Part shown: positions 1 through 10,746 of the stretch, piece by piece
Position numbering within the stretch: the stretch's first letter is position 1
Layout: each line of letters begins with the position of its first letter
DNA from: Cudoniella acicularis
Lineage: Eukaryota > Ascomycota > Leotiomycetes > Helotiales > Helotiaceae
Direction: 5' to 3'
Length of the DNA: 19,098 nt
Assembly (NCBI GenBank): GCA_013054445.1
Contig: JAAMPI010001133.1
Location: 1 to 19,098, forward strand
Position numbers and translations under genes: made by a program
Notes under the pieces: generated by a model
Databases searched by the model: none
The model's input: the letters and a program-made list of their open reading frames with translations, nothing else
Told to the model about the DNA's origin: nothing

Positions 1-1
1 T

Positions 2-118
2 CGTGGCTGGGCTGCTGGGGCGCCGGAAGATAAAGATAGTAAGAATACGCTGAAGGCGGAGTGCTGGGAATTGGTGAACATGGCCAATACACAGTTCCAG
101 CTTGGGGTGTGGCAGTAA
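2..118 (+). CDS. 3' end of an unidentified protein-coding gene (5' part outside window)
   Basis: An open frame enters from the left edge and runs 38 codons to a TAA at 116-118. The visible tail is charged in its first half (EDKDSK) and ends in ECWELVNMANTQFQLGVWQ. I do not recognise the family from so short a C-terminus, and no splice acceptor is obvious. It is called because the frame stays open from the first base and the tail looks like protein rather than spacer. It would be transcribed away from the left edge towards the aldehyde dehydrogenase-like gene, 858 bp further on. It could also be a chance open frame. Confidence 0.35.
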   Translation, partial: RGWAAGAPEDKDSKNTLKAECWELVNMANTQFQLGVWQ

Positions 119-976
119 TTCTAGACTTGTGGATCGTGCTTGTTGACTTACGGAATGAATTACATACCCAGACTTAAGTCCATGATTGATCGATGAGCTC
201 AGTTTCCTGGAACGTCAGAATCGAACTTGATATCTTCGCGATGATCTGCATCTGCCATTCCCAAACTGTGGCTCCTAATCCATCACGTTGCTCACGATAC
301 GGGACTTGAATATATTCTCCAAAGCCCCCCAACCACCCCACAAAAAAAAGGTGGCTACGAAATAATGAAAAGGCTCTTTAATGATTTACTCCCAACTGTA
401 CACGCTGCCGCCGTCATATCCCAATTTGGTGCGAAAATAGCCAGCCATGCAAGGTTAACGAACATGATATCCCCTAAAATTCGCCTCCAATCTCATAGTA
501 GAAAACCTTGTCACAAATCCTGCCCAACGTATTCCGCCACGCCCAAGCATACGTCTAGAAGCCATATTGTCAGCTATCACACTCTCAACACGCAGCGCTT
601 GAGGGAGGCGTCTATACGTACACTTATAAGCCCACATCCACACAGCACCGTAGCTAGAAAAGTCGATATCACAGCATTCTCCCCAATCGGCCGCTCGCTG
701 AGATCCAAGTTGTGATTTATCGGTGCATAAGGTGGTATACGTCTGTAATTCGTAGGCCACCACCGTGGCGTGGTCGCGCCTGGGACCCGGGGATGAAGCA
801 GTGTGGTGGGATCGATTTGAGCGGTGTTGGCTCCTGAGGATGTGGGACCCGATGCGAGTTGCAGAGTTAATGAATCCTGGTTCTCTTCTTCTTCTGTCTC
901 GCCAGTGCGTTTGATCTCATAGTCTGAGAGAAGACGCAGAGTTTCTGTCCTTGCTGAGTTTTCAGTAGAGGGCGAA
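119..976. other. Intergenic spacer upstream of the aldehyde dehydrogenase-like gene
   Basis: No convincing intact gene is seen in these 858 bases. The frames open here lack family motifs, apart from a faint acetyltransferase-like stretch on the minus strand listed separately. A pyrimidine-rich tract (TCTTCTTCTTCTGTCTCG, about 883-901) lies 75-95 bp before the ATG at 977, as is common in core promoters of filamentous fungi. Confidence 0.5.
455..763 (-). pseudogene. Possible GNAT-like acetyltransferase relic
   Basis: The minus-strand frame contains LRVESVIADNMASRRML followed by GRGGI. This resembles motif B of GNAT N-acetyltransferases (roughly LRVEA-x-V-x-x-x-N-x-A-S-R-R-x-L-x-x-x-G-F). No upstream acetyl-CoA-binding motif (Q/RxxGxG/A) is found in the same frame, and the neighbouring frame that overlaps from 1005 to 577 shows nothing recognisable. 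If real, it is a fragment of a decayed gene. Chance similarity is quite possible, since only about 30 residues match and the alignment is from memory. Confidence 0.22.
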
Positions 977-2687
977 ATGGCAGAGCAAATATTCACAACA
1001 GTCAAATCCAGCAGTGTGGAAGGAAGACTCGAGAATGTTCAACAGAGGAAGAAATGTCCCCAGAAAATACATAAGGCAGTGAAACAAAGCACATCGGCGC
1101 TTGCAGAGGCGCTGCAGGAAGGTAAGAAGACAACGAGCATGCGATGCGAATATAGAAATGCACGCACTGACCAAAAAGGCAGATGGGCGCACTGAGACAG
1201 ATGCTTTGCTTGAAATTCATGCACTCTTGCACAAGCTGCGACAAATATTCGACCATCTGGATTTCCAAGAGTCGCTCTCAGCAGAACGTATCTTGGCCAA
1301 GGGAGGAGATTACCTAAATCGCGATCGCCCGTTGGGTGTTGTATTGGTCCTCGGAGGCAACACTCTACCCCTGGCACAGTCAATAGTACAGCTCGCGTTC
1401 GCCATCGCGGCAGGAAACACAGTAGTGCTTCTTTTGTCACCCGAATTTCAGGCGAGCTCGGTCGAGGTACAGAAACTACTCGAACTCTCTGGCCTGGACA
1501 AGGAAGCAGTCCAGGTGGTATTGCCGTCTTCTTGCTCTGAGCGGCAACCCGTGCTCGCAGACCTTGCCGTGCAGCCTTTCGACGGTATTGTGATCCAGAA
1601 CCAGGCAGATGCGGACTTGGTGACAGGGGGGAAATGTATGCAAGTACACCTAGCTATGCGACTGATCATCCAGATCTCAACAACTTGGCCGACAATTGTT
1701 AGTAGACACGCGGATCTGAAGCAAGCGGCAATGGAAATTGCGAGAGCCAAGTTTCTGATCTTGTCAGGCGCGTCTCCAGCTGCCCCCAGCGTGGTATTTG
1801 TGGATGAATACGTTCTGGAGAAGTTTTGCTCATGTGTGGAGGCTGCTGCGCGAGAGTTCTTTCCGAGCGGGCAACGAAAAGACATACGCCAAAGTACGGA
1901 AAAGAAGAAAGTTCGCATGAACGCACGCGCAGCGTTTGAAGATGCTGGTTGTAGAACTATTAAGATAAACGGAGGTGAGATGCTTGTGGGGCTTGCGGAC
2001 TGGAGGTATGTCAAGCGCCTCATATAACAGTTCTTGCACCAGTTGCTGACTCCCATGAGAAGGAGTCTCGGCCCCTTTTCAAGTCTTATAGGCTCGGCTG
2101 GTTCAAAGCCTCACCCAGGCAATCCCACCCTACCGATTCTCCCAGTTACCAGCCTGGAAGCCGCCATGAGCCTGATAGCACAGTCGTAAGTCCTCCTTTC
2201 TTCTTGAGATCCAAAGAACCACTAGTGACATCATATCCACTCTTCAAGCCGCCCCAACTCCGATCCCTCGGGCCTATGCATCTTCAGCAGTCCATCCGAA
2301 GCGCGCTATTTATCCTCCTTTCTACCACTAGACACCACATTCGTGAACCACATCCCGCAGCTGAACCTGTGCCTGCCACTACCCTTCCTGCCTCTCCCGC
2401 AAACCCTAAATCTGTTCTCACGGCCATCTCCTGTGTACAGCGCACCCCCGGCTGCATCTCTGCCGCAGAATATCTGGAAACTACCACCTGATGCGCTGGC
2501 GCACACGCTGAGGGTTTTGATCGAGGACAACAAGGTCGAACCTCCGAAGCAGAAGATGGGACACCAGGTCGGTTTTTTTGAGCAGGGGATGAGAGTCGGA
2601 GCGTCTCACTTGCTGTTGTTGGTGGGGGCATCGGGGGCAGGTGCTTGGTGGGCGTGGTCGGTTTGGAGTCATGCGAGATCTGTCTAG
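977..2687 (+). CDS. Aldehyde dehydrogenase-like protein lacking catalytic Cys and Glu, with C-terminal membrane segment
   Basis: Four exons are inferred: 977-1121, 1183-2005, 2060-2185 and 2288-2687, giving 497 aa, a normal ALDH length. Introns are 61, 54 and 102 nt; the first two have a CTGAC branch motif. The ALDH fold is seen in the cofactor-pocket stretch (RPLGVVLVLGG, then AIAAGNTVVLLL, near residues 98-133), in ADLKQAAMEIARAKF before the usual cysteine loop, in LPILPVTSLEAAM near residue 350, and in FVNHIPQLNL near the C-terminus. The catalytic positions are changed. The usual LELGGKSP reads IQISTTWP, putting Gln212 where the general-base Glu should be. The usual GQxCxAP loop reads GASPAAP, putting Pro247 where the nucleophile Cys should be. 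The last 40 residues include a hydrophobic run (LLLLVGASGAGAWWAWSVW) that could anchor it to a membrane, as in fatty-aldehyde dehydrogenases. It probably lacks classical dehydrogenase activity and may be structural or regulatory. It lies tail to tail with the regulator at 3098-6254. Confidence 0.82.
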
Positions 2688-3097
2688 GTAGCTGGTGGGG
2701 ACTATCCATCTACTTGTTGAAAGGTTTATGGGAGAAGATTCTAGAATTATTGCGAATTTTCACTTTCCTATTTCGCTGATTGTCGCGCTCGTGGAGAGTC
2801 AACGGGTTACAAGAGCTGAACAGTGTGCGGCTCAGTGATTGAGATCTTTAGTTTCAGAGTGTGATTTTATGGTGTATTAATTGGGCAACAAGATATATTT
2901 GCCAGCGCTAGTAATGCTGACGGTCAAGCAAGGAATTTTATGGATATTAACATCACATGAAAGATTCAAGTTCCCTCGGTGGACGGCACTGAGTATTACG
3001 GACCATGGGTAAAGGAGGAACGTAGCTTCTGATATCATCAAGCTGTATAGGATTGATTTATTTGCTCCTGGATGTATCTACGGAAGGAGTTCATGCC
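2688..3097. other. Convergent 3' spacer between ALDH-like gene and regulator gene
   Basis: About 410 bp separate the stop codons of two convergent genes. It is moderately AT-rich and must hold both 3' untranslated regions and polyadenylation signals. No coding frame, repeat or RNA gene is recognised. Confidence 0.5.
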
Positions 3098-6000
3098 CTA
3101 AACATGAACTGAGTCTTGAGCACGATACTTAAGCTTCGCAAGCCAGGCATTCAGGCCTTGGCTAAGAGCCCATGTCTCCATAGCACCCAGGGCCTGACCA
3201 CCAACCTGAAGAATACTCATTGAAGCCCCGGGGTTAGATATAATGCCTACATCCGTCATGTGTCCACGAATGCTTTGCCCTCCCTGGACCCACGCTTGTG
3301 TAGTAGCATCGCTTCGATACTTGTCCAAGCGAAGAATGCTTTGGCGTTCAGAGGCCATTGCCGATCCAGCAATATCCGGAAAATTTGCTGCGAGATGGCT
3401 ATACGTCCAGAGCACGAGGATGGAGAGAACAGCCATCAGAGGACTGAAGAATGGTTGGGGAAGAGGACTGTAACGGATCATACCCCAAAGAGTCCCGGCA
3501 TGAGTCAACGCCATACGAGCGTCACGACCACTGTTCCTTACTATCCAGTCATGAAGCTTTTGCCTAGAATCTGCACGAGCTTGACTAGATCGGAATAAAT
3601 GCGCGTGATCGAGGAGATCTGCCCGAGGCACATCAAGGAGCATGGCAGCGAGGTGAATGTGACAATTCAGACTGGAGCGCAGAAGACCGTCACTAAAAGC
3701 CCCTGTTGAGGGCCGAAGATATTTCAGTACACGGTGTGCAGGCTCGTTTGATGCCATCTCCAAATGATTGTCGCTGCTATGCTCTGGTGCAAGAGGATTA
3801 ACGAACTGTCTCTGAAGTAACGCGGCGGAACAGTAGACTGCAAATACCAGGACAAGCCTGGCAAAGTCTCCTGTACATGGTGGCAATGGCTGCCCTTGTC
3901 GAAGTCTGGACAAAGTCGTCAGCACAGTCGAGACTGGCTCCCGTGGTGCTATTTTGAAAGCTGTAATACGTGAGCAAGTTTCCGCGGTACAGAAACAGTA
4001 AGCTTACCCTGTTCCTGTAAATAAGCCTCCTTCCACGTCCCTGCACTAATTGCATCCCAGAGTTCATCGGAGCACGGAAGGGGTTGTTGTAGTTCCGCTA
4101 CAGACATGCCCGGGTTGAAGTCGAGATACATGCATACTTGAGCATCGAGCAGCTGTGGAAATTGTGAGACTAGTACCAAAGAGCGTAGAAAGAAGAGGAA
4201 CTGACAAAGGCACAAAAGCCTAATCGCTTCCAGGACTCTTGATGTGCCCATTGAGCCCACTTCTGTTCTAAAAACACACCATGAGTGTTCTCATCCACGA
4301 ACGGCCAATCAGCTGAAGAACGCAAGGAACCATTCCTGCGACATTGAGTTAGGGGGGAATTGCGACTAGCTTCTGCAAGCTCGAACAGCCGCTTATTGCC
4401 GCTGTACATCATGCCTATGGAGTTCAAAACAATCGCTTGTGTTAACCACAGCTGCCGTACTAGAGAATTATCTTGTTCGCACTATTTAGGAGTCAGATGA
4501 TGTTATATAAACCAAGTAAAGTTGCATACTGTATCCGCAATGGCCCTACGCAAGAGTTCTTGTAACGCGTCGGCGCATTTTCCCGAATGTGGTGCTTTGG
4601 AATATCGACTTCCGATGGCAGTAGTTGCCAAAACAAGTAACGCAGGAGCTTGGGACGGATTGAAGGTTGCCTGATGTAACATTGGAAAGATCGGGTGAAA
4701 ATATTCAAAATATAATTGCATGAAACAGTTCATTACCTCCAAGGGCGGCAGAACTGAATCTTTAAAAAGTTTGAAATGCTTCTGGTCATGGCTGGTCCGT
4801 TCGACAAAAGAAATCATGTCCTGATATACTTGCCCATTAAGGCGCCCAACATGGGAGAAATCTTCTGCTTCCAGCGCACTTTTGGGCACAGATCGCATGT
4901 CAGGGAAGCTGGTTACATTGTCCGCCTTGCCAGGGTCCCAGTCGGTTGGCCACTGATGCACTGTCCCAGGTTGAGACCCACCGTTTGCTGGTGGATCATG
5001 TCTAGCATATTGTGAACCCAAAAGTTCGTGCCTCTTAGTACCGTGCGTGTAGTCATGGACGCTGTCCAAGGGAGCCGTTTCTCCAAATTGGCGATTGGGT
5101 AGTATATGTCTTCTCTCGCCATCGCTGGATCGCATTTCCAACAAATCAAGGGTCTGCATATCCAGTGGCATGGACATCGGATCTCCAATATAGTGAGTGC
5201 TACTGTCGTCTAAGGTAGTCTCGAGGGTCATCCAGTCGATCAATGTCAGCTCGTGATACCACGGCGACGTGCCATCAAAAGCACCTGAAATAGACATGTC
5301 GCTGGTTTCTGCCAGACTACTGCTGATAAGGCCAGTATCCGAGAACTGCTGGTGGCTAGATAGCCGCTCCATTGAGCTAGAGGGAGTTGCTATCGCACAG
5401 GGGCATTCAATCGCCGTCATTTGGGCGTCCATCGATTCTGCGCCGACTGAACTAGAGCCCGGCACTGGATTGGTGTCGTGATTTACCGGTAACATCGTCA
5501 GGCTCGGCGGCGTAAGCATGCCAGTGGATTGATCCGGAACATGCTGCTGCGACACGCCGCACTCACCACTGTCCGCATTAGAGATCGAATCGCAGCCTTC
5601 CATGTCCACTTCATTCGCCGTTCTATTCGCGGCGATGCCTTCCGCTGCATGCGTATCAGGCGTGCTATACTCGACAGCTCCATGATGCGAATCCATCCTC
5701 TCCACTGGCGCTTCAGTCTCGTTTGGAAGTTCTTGGACTTGATGCTGCTCAGGCACGGTCATAGGAGATTTGCGGTTGGAGGTCAGATCAGAGGCAGTCC
5801 CATCTGCTGATTTTGAAGCGCCCTGGGCAACTGCGATCCTAACGCGTGATCGATGAACGTAGATACAAGGCACATTCTTCGTCTGACACCGCACGCAAGG
5901 GTTTTGACCATCACACCGTAGTCTGAGACGGGCACAATTAGAACAAGCTCTGGGGACGCGTGCAATGGGTACAGGTCGTTCTCGATGGTCAGTGTTCGAA

Positions 6001-6254
6001 TTGTGAATCGAGATATGGCGATTCAGAGAATCTCTTTACACAAGAGAGGTCAATTAGCAGCATATCTAGGTCATGGGCACTCTGACTACTTACCGGCGTG
6101 TGAAGTGTTTTTTGCATATGGGACAACCATATGGCTTGTCATTCACGTGGGACTTGCGGTGGCGGGACAGATGCTCCAAGCGCTTGAACGAATCGCCACA
6201 GATCGAGCACTGGAACTTTGCATCCGCTGAGTCTGGCTTGTCCTCCCTTGCCAT
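3098..6254 (-). CDS. Transcription factor with two C2H2 fingers, Zn2Cys6 cluster and fungal_trans domain
   Basis: Five exons are inferred (minus strand): 6254-6094, 6033-4530, 4481-4206, 4152-4008 and 3960-3098. Introns of 60, 48, 53 and 47 nt close in frame, giving 982 aa. Two classical C2H2 fingers lie at residues 16-36 (C-x2-C-x12-H-x3-H) and 44-64; intron 1 falls inside the second, and splicing completes its RRDSLNRHISIH end. A Zn2Cys6 binuclear cluster follows at Cys84, 87, 94, 100, 103 and 110 (spacing 2-6-5-2-6). A long Ser/Thr/Pro-rich linker reaches about residue 480, then comes the fungal-specific transcription factor domain (LYFEYFHPIFPMLHQATF; SWKRLGFCAFLLDAQVCMYL; PLPCSDELWDA). 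Intron 3 starts GTCAGT and intron 1 ends in AAG, both less common. This architecture is an established fungal class of C2H2-C6 regulators. It probably acts in the nucleus on neighbouring genes, the divergent monooxygenase first. The ATG at 6254 was chosen because it sits just before the fingers; the frame is open further upstream to 6473. Confidence 0.9.
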
Positions 6255-6809
6255 TTGCTTCACAATGGCCTGATGAGAGGAGTAACTTCGAATCTGCGAG
6301 CGGTAGTCCTGACCCGGTTGGATTGCAGCGGGCGAGTATGAGGCTCTCCGCGCCGGAGCGGGGCCGGGGAGGAGGAACCAGTGGCACTGTTCCAGCCGGA
6401 GAAGTGGGAAGCTGGGCAAAAAGACGCGATTGGGGACTGCCACGGATAGAGGAGAGGTGGCAAAGAGACACAAGATATGCAGACAAAACGTACCAGGTCA
6501 ACGACGCATGGGGGAACGTAACGTCACAAGGGTACGGCACGCATACCGGTACTCGTTGAGGCAAGCTAACCTGATTCGGACGCGCGCTGACCCCGGATAT
6601 GTGCATAACCCTGCACTCTCAACGTCCCCCCGCAATCCAGAATACCCCCGTTCACTCACGTCCCCACAATCCGGACCCGGTGGAGGCGCCTTCGCTTAGG
6701 TGACTGCGCCCTCTGCTTGGTATTAATGGTCTTGGGGAACGGAGGTGGATGGCAGCAATGATACATACCCATGATTCTCCCCACGATTCCGATTTGACAT
6801 CCGCCTCTG
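6255..6809. promoter_or_regulatory. Divergent promoter region between regulator and monooxygenase 1
   Basis: This 555-bp spacer lies head to head between the regulator (minus) and monooxygenase 1 (plus), so it must contain both promoters. It is GC-rich near the regulator start and contains a CCG-N3-CGG palindrome, listed separately. The several ORFs across it show no family motifs and are taken as chance. Confidence 0.6.
6346..6358. promoter_or_regulatory. CTCCG-CGC-CGGAG palindrome, candidate zinc-cluster binding site
   Basis: The 13-bp inverted repeat CTCCGCGCCGGAG carries CCG and CGG half-sites in everted orientation with a 3-bp spacer. Dimeric Zn2Cys6 regulators often bind paired CGG triplets. 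It lies about 90 bp upstream of the regulator's own ATG, so autoregulation is possible. The local sequence is GC-rich, which raises the chance of a random palindrome. Confidence 0.3.
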
Positions 6810-8286
6810 GTGCTGATGCCGCCCTTCAGAGTTGTCGTTGTCGGCGCTGGCCTGGCTGGCTCGCTGCTCGGCAATGATCTGGTCCAGAGTGACATTAATT
6901 GCGATGTGTACGAAGCCAAGGAGCCTCTGTCGAAGCGAGAGGGATATGAGATCCAGCTAGGAGCTCCAGCGTTGGCTAGCTTCAAGGCTTGTCTTACTCC
7001 CGAGCAGCAGGCCGCTGTCATCGCCAAGTTTGGCCGGTCGGGAGGACTGGTCTCCTCTGCGCCCGCACTCTTCGACACACACTTCAACATGATCCTAGAC
7101 CTGAGAAAATTCCCCAGCTATACCAAGTCAGCTCCGATCAATCGAGCGGTCCTGCGCGACCTGTTACGGAGACCACTCAATGAGGCGAAAAGGCTGCATT
7201 ACCACAAGAAGTTCAAGAAGTATCAAGTGGTCAAGAATCCGGGGAAAACAGACACGATCCGGGTCATCTTCGAGGACGGCAGCGAAGAGTTGTGCGACTT
7301 GCTCATCTCTGCAGAGGGAAGCCGCTCTCCAGTATGGTCTCCCGATTGTGCTCCGTGAAAGACTACTAACGGGACGAATATCTTAGGTGAACGGGTAGAT
7401 TGGCCTCAATAACATTGTGCTGTTGAGGGACTGTTGGCGCTTTATGGCTAAAACCAGTCTTCCATTATCCACTTTGGCCAGGCTGCCACCAGTGGTTACA
7501 AAAGGTCCCGTGGGCGCAGCCAAGGATGGGATGATCTTCTTTTTCTCAGGTGTGCATTTCTTTCCTCCTAGCAAGATCTTTGTGGCTTCCAGCTAATCGC
7601 ACTTAGTCTATCTACCTCAAGCACAGAGGCAAGAGCCAACACAAGAGGCACCAAAGAACGACTTTGACAGCACGGCTAAATATGACGAAGATTCCGCCTC
7701 CTTATTCTGGAGCCTGGCAATACCCGCAGAAAGAGTTCCTGCCGAAGGGCCGAATGCGATCCCGGACAAGCTGGCATTCTGCGTAGAGCAGATCAAAGAC
7801 TGGCATCCGCACTTGTCAGTATGACTAAATTTCCCCCCTTTGACTAAGAAACTATAGCCATGAAATGCTGCAGGTCGTTGGAGATTCGTATATTCACGCA
7901 TTCCAACCTCGTTCGACCCACCAGCCATCTAAGAACTGGCGAACAAAAGCTAGGGCAAAATCGTCGCACAGCAGCGAACCCGGCAACAACCACGTGTGGC
8001 TGATGGGTGACTCCATACATGCAATGCTTCCCGGAAGGTGAGTACCGTATATACAGAGATGAGTGTATCTATCATTCTGACATTATTGAGGGGCATGGGA
8101 GGAAACCAGGCGATGAACGACACCGCAGACGCACTGCCTCTCATCCGCGGTCTAGTCGACAAGGCAGCGCAAGGCAAGGTGTTCTTCTTCGCGGCGTGCG
8201 CTCTCCATGTAGCATATGTCGTGTCTTTGATCAAAACAGGGCTAGGATTTAAGCCGGTGGACGATGCCCCAGAGTTCTCTGACTGA
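6810..8286 (+). CDS. FAD-dependent monooxygenase 1 (PHBH/salicylate hydroxylase-like); possible in-frame stop
   Basis: Five exons are inferred: 6810-7331, 7387-7549, 7607-7814, 7858-8037 and 8091-8286. The N-terminus has the Rossmann motif VVVVGAGLAGSLL (GxGxxG at residues 12-17). The second FAD motif is LLISAEGSRS, with Glu169 where Asp of the usual GADG is expected. The late motif MGDSIHAMLPG then GMGGNQAMNDTADAL is the GD motif that contacts the FAD ribityl chain. Exon 2 starting at the first AG after the CTAAC branch point reads V-N-G-TAG-I-G-L-N-N, a stop at 7396-7398. If splicing instead uses the AG at 7397-7398, the stop is removed and an intact 418-aa protein results, four residues shorter. 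Intron 3 has a GTCAGT donor. The C-terminus after AAQGKV seems shorter than I recall for the family. It probably hydroxylates an aromatic or polyketide-like substrate using FAD and NAD(P)H. It is divergent from the regulator and followed by the transporter. Confidence 0.82.
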
Positions 8287-8879
8287 TGGCTCTCCTGAGC
8301 GCATTATATAGACTGTATAGACTCGAGATTATCTCACTGTCACTCTTGAATCTAAATTGCTGTTACACCTTAAAAGACAACCTCCCGTTCTTGAGATTTG
8401 AAAATCAAATTATCGACGATCTCTTTTTCGGTCGAAAACTCCAAGTCAGACACTAGTCGTCGAAGCCGAGCCCGTGGAGAGGCCAAGCCAACCAAAGCCT
8501 ATGTGATTTCACTTCTTGCAAGAAGAGACTGGCCCTCCCCAAAGCGTGCTAAGCGAGACCGACGACCACACGCTGACAGGTAATCGCGGGTAACTTGAAA
8601 AGGCGAATGATTCCGACCCCGTGAGGAAGAGGTCGCAGCAAAACTGGGGAAGCGAAGAGGAACGGGGCCTGGGCTTGTGGGGTAAGGAGCAAGCGAAAAT
8701 TTGTATGGCTTGCGAGTCGCCTCGCCTCGCCTCCGAACTTCCCCACCATTCCGACAATGCACACTTCGAGAAAGAGGCGCCGTCAACTCGGCTTTTGCGG
8801 CCGTGTATAATGCCTCCCTTCCCATCGCACCCCTTCCAGCCATCAATCCCCTAGTTGAAACCCGTAAAATCTGTCTGCA
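8287..8879 (+). promoter_or_regulatory. Spacer and promoter region of the MFS transporter gene
   Basis: These 593 bases separate monooxygenase 1 from the transporter on the same strand. A TATA-like GTGTATAATG at about 8802-8811 is followed by a pyrimidine-rich stretch (TGCCTCCCTTCCC and CACCCCTTCC) 35-70 bp before the ATG, a common arrangement for fungal core promoters. Overlapping frames here have no recognisable motifs. Confidence 0.4.
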
Positions 8880-10496
8880 ATGGAGGAACTACACGTCCCG
8901 TCCGTCGAGAAAAAGCAGGACATTTCTCACTCAGAGGACGTCGGAAGTGAGCTTAAATATGGTATACCCCAGGTCGAAGGCACGACTCGATTGTACGAGG
9001 GGGGACGCTGCAATTAGTTCCTATGCCATCCTCACACCCCGATGGTAAGTGCTGCTCCTTGATCTGCAAGGATTCTCCGGCTAAGCACCTACCTCGTTCT
9101 AACTGCGCCTTCAGATTCTTTGAACATGGCCTAGTGGAGGAAGATAGTGGCTATGGTTTCGGTGATATCCTGTAAGTGGTCAACGAGAGCGTCTCGGAAT
9201 TCGTCCCAGAGATCAGCTCAGATCTAACTCGAGCACAGTCGGCGCCATCTCGATTGGGTTGCAGCAGAATCTGACTGGATTACTCCCCGTCTTCATGTTT
9301 GTCTACGCTGGTCTTAATCCCAAATTGCTCAACAGCGTAGGCGGTCTCTCCAGCGTTGCTGGGAGTTCAAACTCTACGTCATCCGGCAGCTCGAGTACAA
9401 ACGCACTGGCTGCCCTTGGCAACATTCCTGGTGCCCAACCACTCAGCAGGGTCAATCTTCTGAACAAAATCCCCGTTCTCATGGTTGGCCTGAGCAACTA
9501 TTTTCTCGTTCCCTTATCGGTCGTCGTTGGACGCCGGGCCGTCCTTGTGTTCTGTGGTGGGATTGCTTGGGTCGCTTGCATCTGGGCAGCAAACAGCACT
9601 TCCCTTTCATCTCACATAGGTGCAAGATGTGCCCAAGCTATCGGCGCTGGAGCCGTCGAGAGCTTAGTTCCCTTGGTGGTGCAGGACATGTCCTTCATTC
9701 ATGAGCGGAACAGGGTCATCAGCTTGGTCTGGGCTTCTCAGGTAGGCAGATTGACTTAGCAAATGCAGAATCTTTGATCCAGTCTAACTTTCTGTTCAGG
9801 GAATTATCACCATCTCCCTTGGAGTTAACACTAACTACATAGTAGCTCGTTTGGGCTGGGAGTGGCTGTACTATATAGGCGGGACTATAACCGCAGTTTC
9901 CTGGCTCATGATCTTGTTATTTGTCCCTGAGACCCGCTGGCATCGGTCGAATGCTGAACTTAGTAAGTAGTCCAATCTATACATCTATCAGTTAGTGTGT
10001 CTGACGCCAAGCTAGAGGGAGATAAATCCCATTTACCCGAAGGGATGTCACGCCCTGAGGTTAACTACGAGAGATTCGGTCGTCCTAGCAATTGGGTGCG
10101 GTATGGATTCTTCGCCAACGGCGGAATCGAACTCAAAGAAGGAGCCACAGCTGCAGTTCAAATCGCTCGCAGCTTGTTTCTACCAGGGGTGTTCTACTTC
10201 GTGCTCCTCAACAGTGCCATGCTCGCTGCTAGCATAGCCGCAACTCTAACCGCGTCGACTGTGCTTCTCTCCGCTCCTTACAGCTGGCCACAGGCGAATA
10301 TAGGCCTAATGGTCCTCGGTACTGCTGTAGCAAACTGCTTTGTGGCTGTTGTTGGCCATCTGGGGGACAAACTCAGTAACCGTCTGGCGAAACGCAATGA
10401 CGGTATTCGAGAGCTTGAAGTCCACCTCTGGAACATGATCTTCCCAGTTTTCGCTGGCGTTCTGGGATGCGTCCTTTACGGGGTTGGTGGAACTTA

Positions 10497-10517
10497 CGAG
10501 CCTAGTCAGATAAGTCT
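10497..10517 (+). repeat. Left terminal inverted repeat of the MITE
   Basis: The 21-bp repeat begins CGAGCCTAGTC and ends CAGATAAGTCT. It matches the reverse complement of 10747-10767 except for A versus G at its eighth base. Confidence 0.88.
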
Positions 10518-10746
10518 GTGCTTTCAGGCCACTTTTAAGCGATTTTCAGGCTTCGCGACCCCACCTTTAGGCTTCCGAAAATTAAAGTTGTCGCGATCAC
10601 TTAAATGTTATAAAATAACGAGGAATAATTATAATATAAAATCTTATAATTACGAGTTATTAAACGCAAACATATTTTCTACTCACTAACTTTTAAAAGT
10701 TTATAACTTTTAAATTTAGATTTACTAGTAAAATACCCTAAAATAT

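Noticed and set aside
577..1005. Minus-strand ORF of 142 codons overlapping the ALDH-like first exon
   Set aside because: It is antisense to a supported exon, has no recognisable domain, and its composition looks like chance open frame.
1636..1673. Possible short intron (GTATGC...CAG) in the ALDH-like gene that could restore the LELGGK motif
   Set aside because: It would be only 38 nt and shifts the frame; the unspliced reading aligns residue for residue with the family without a gap.
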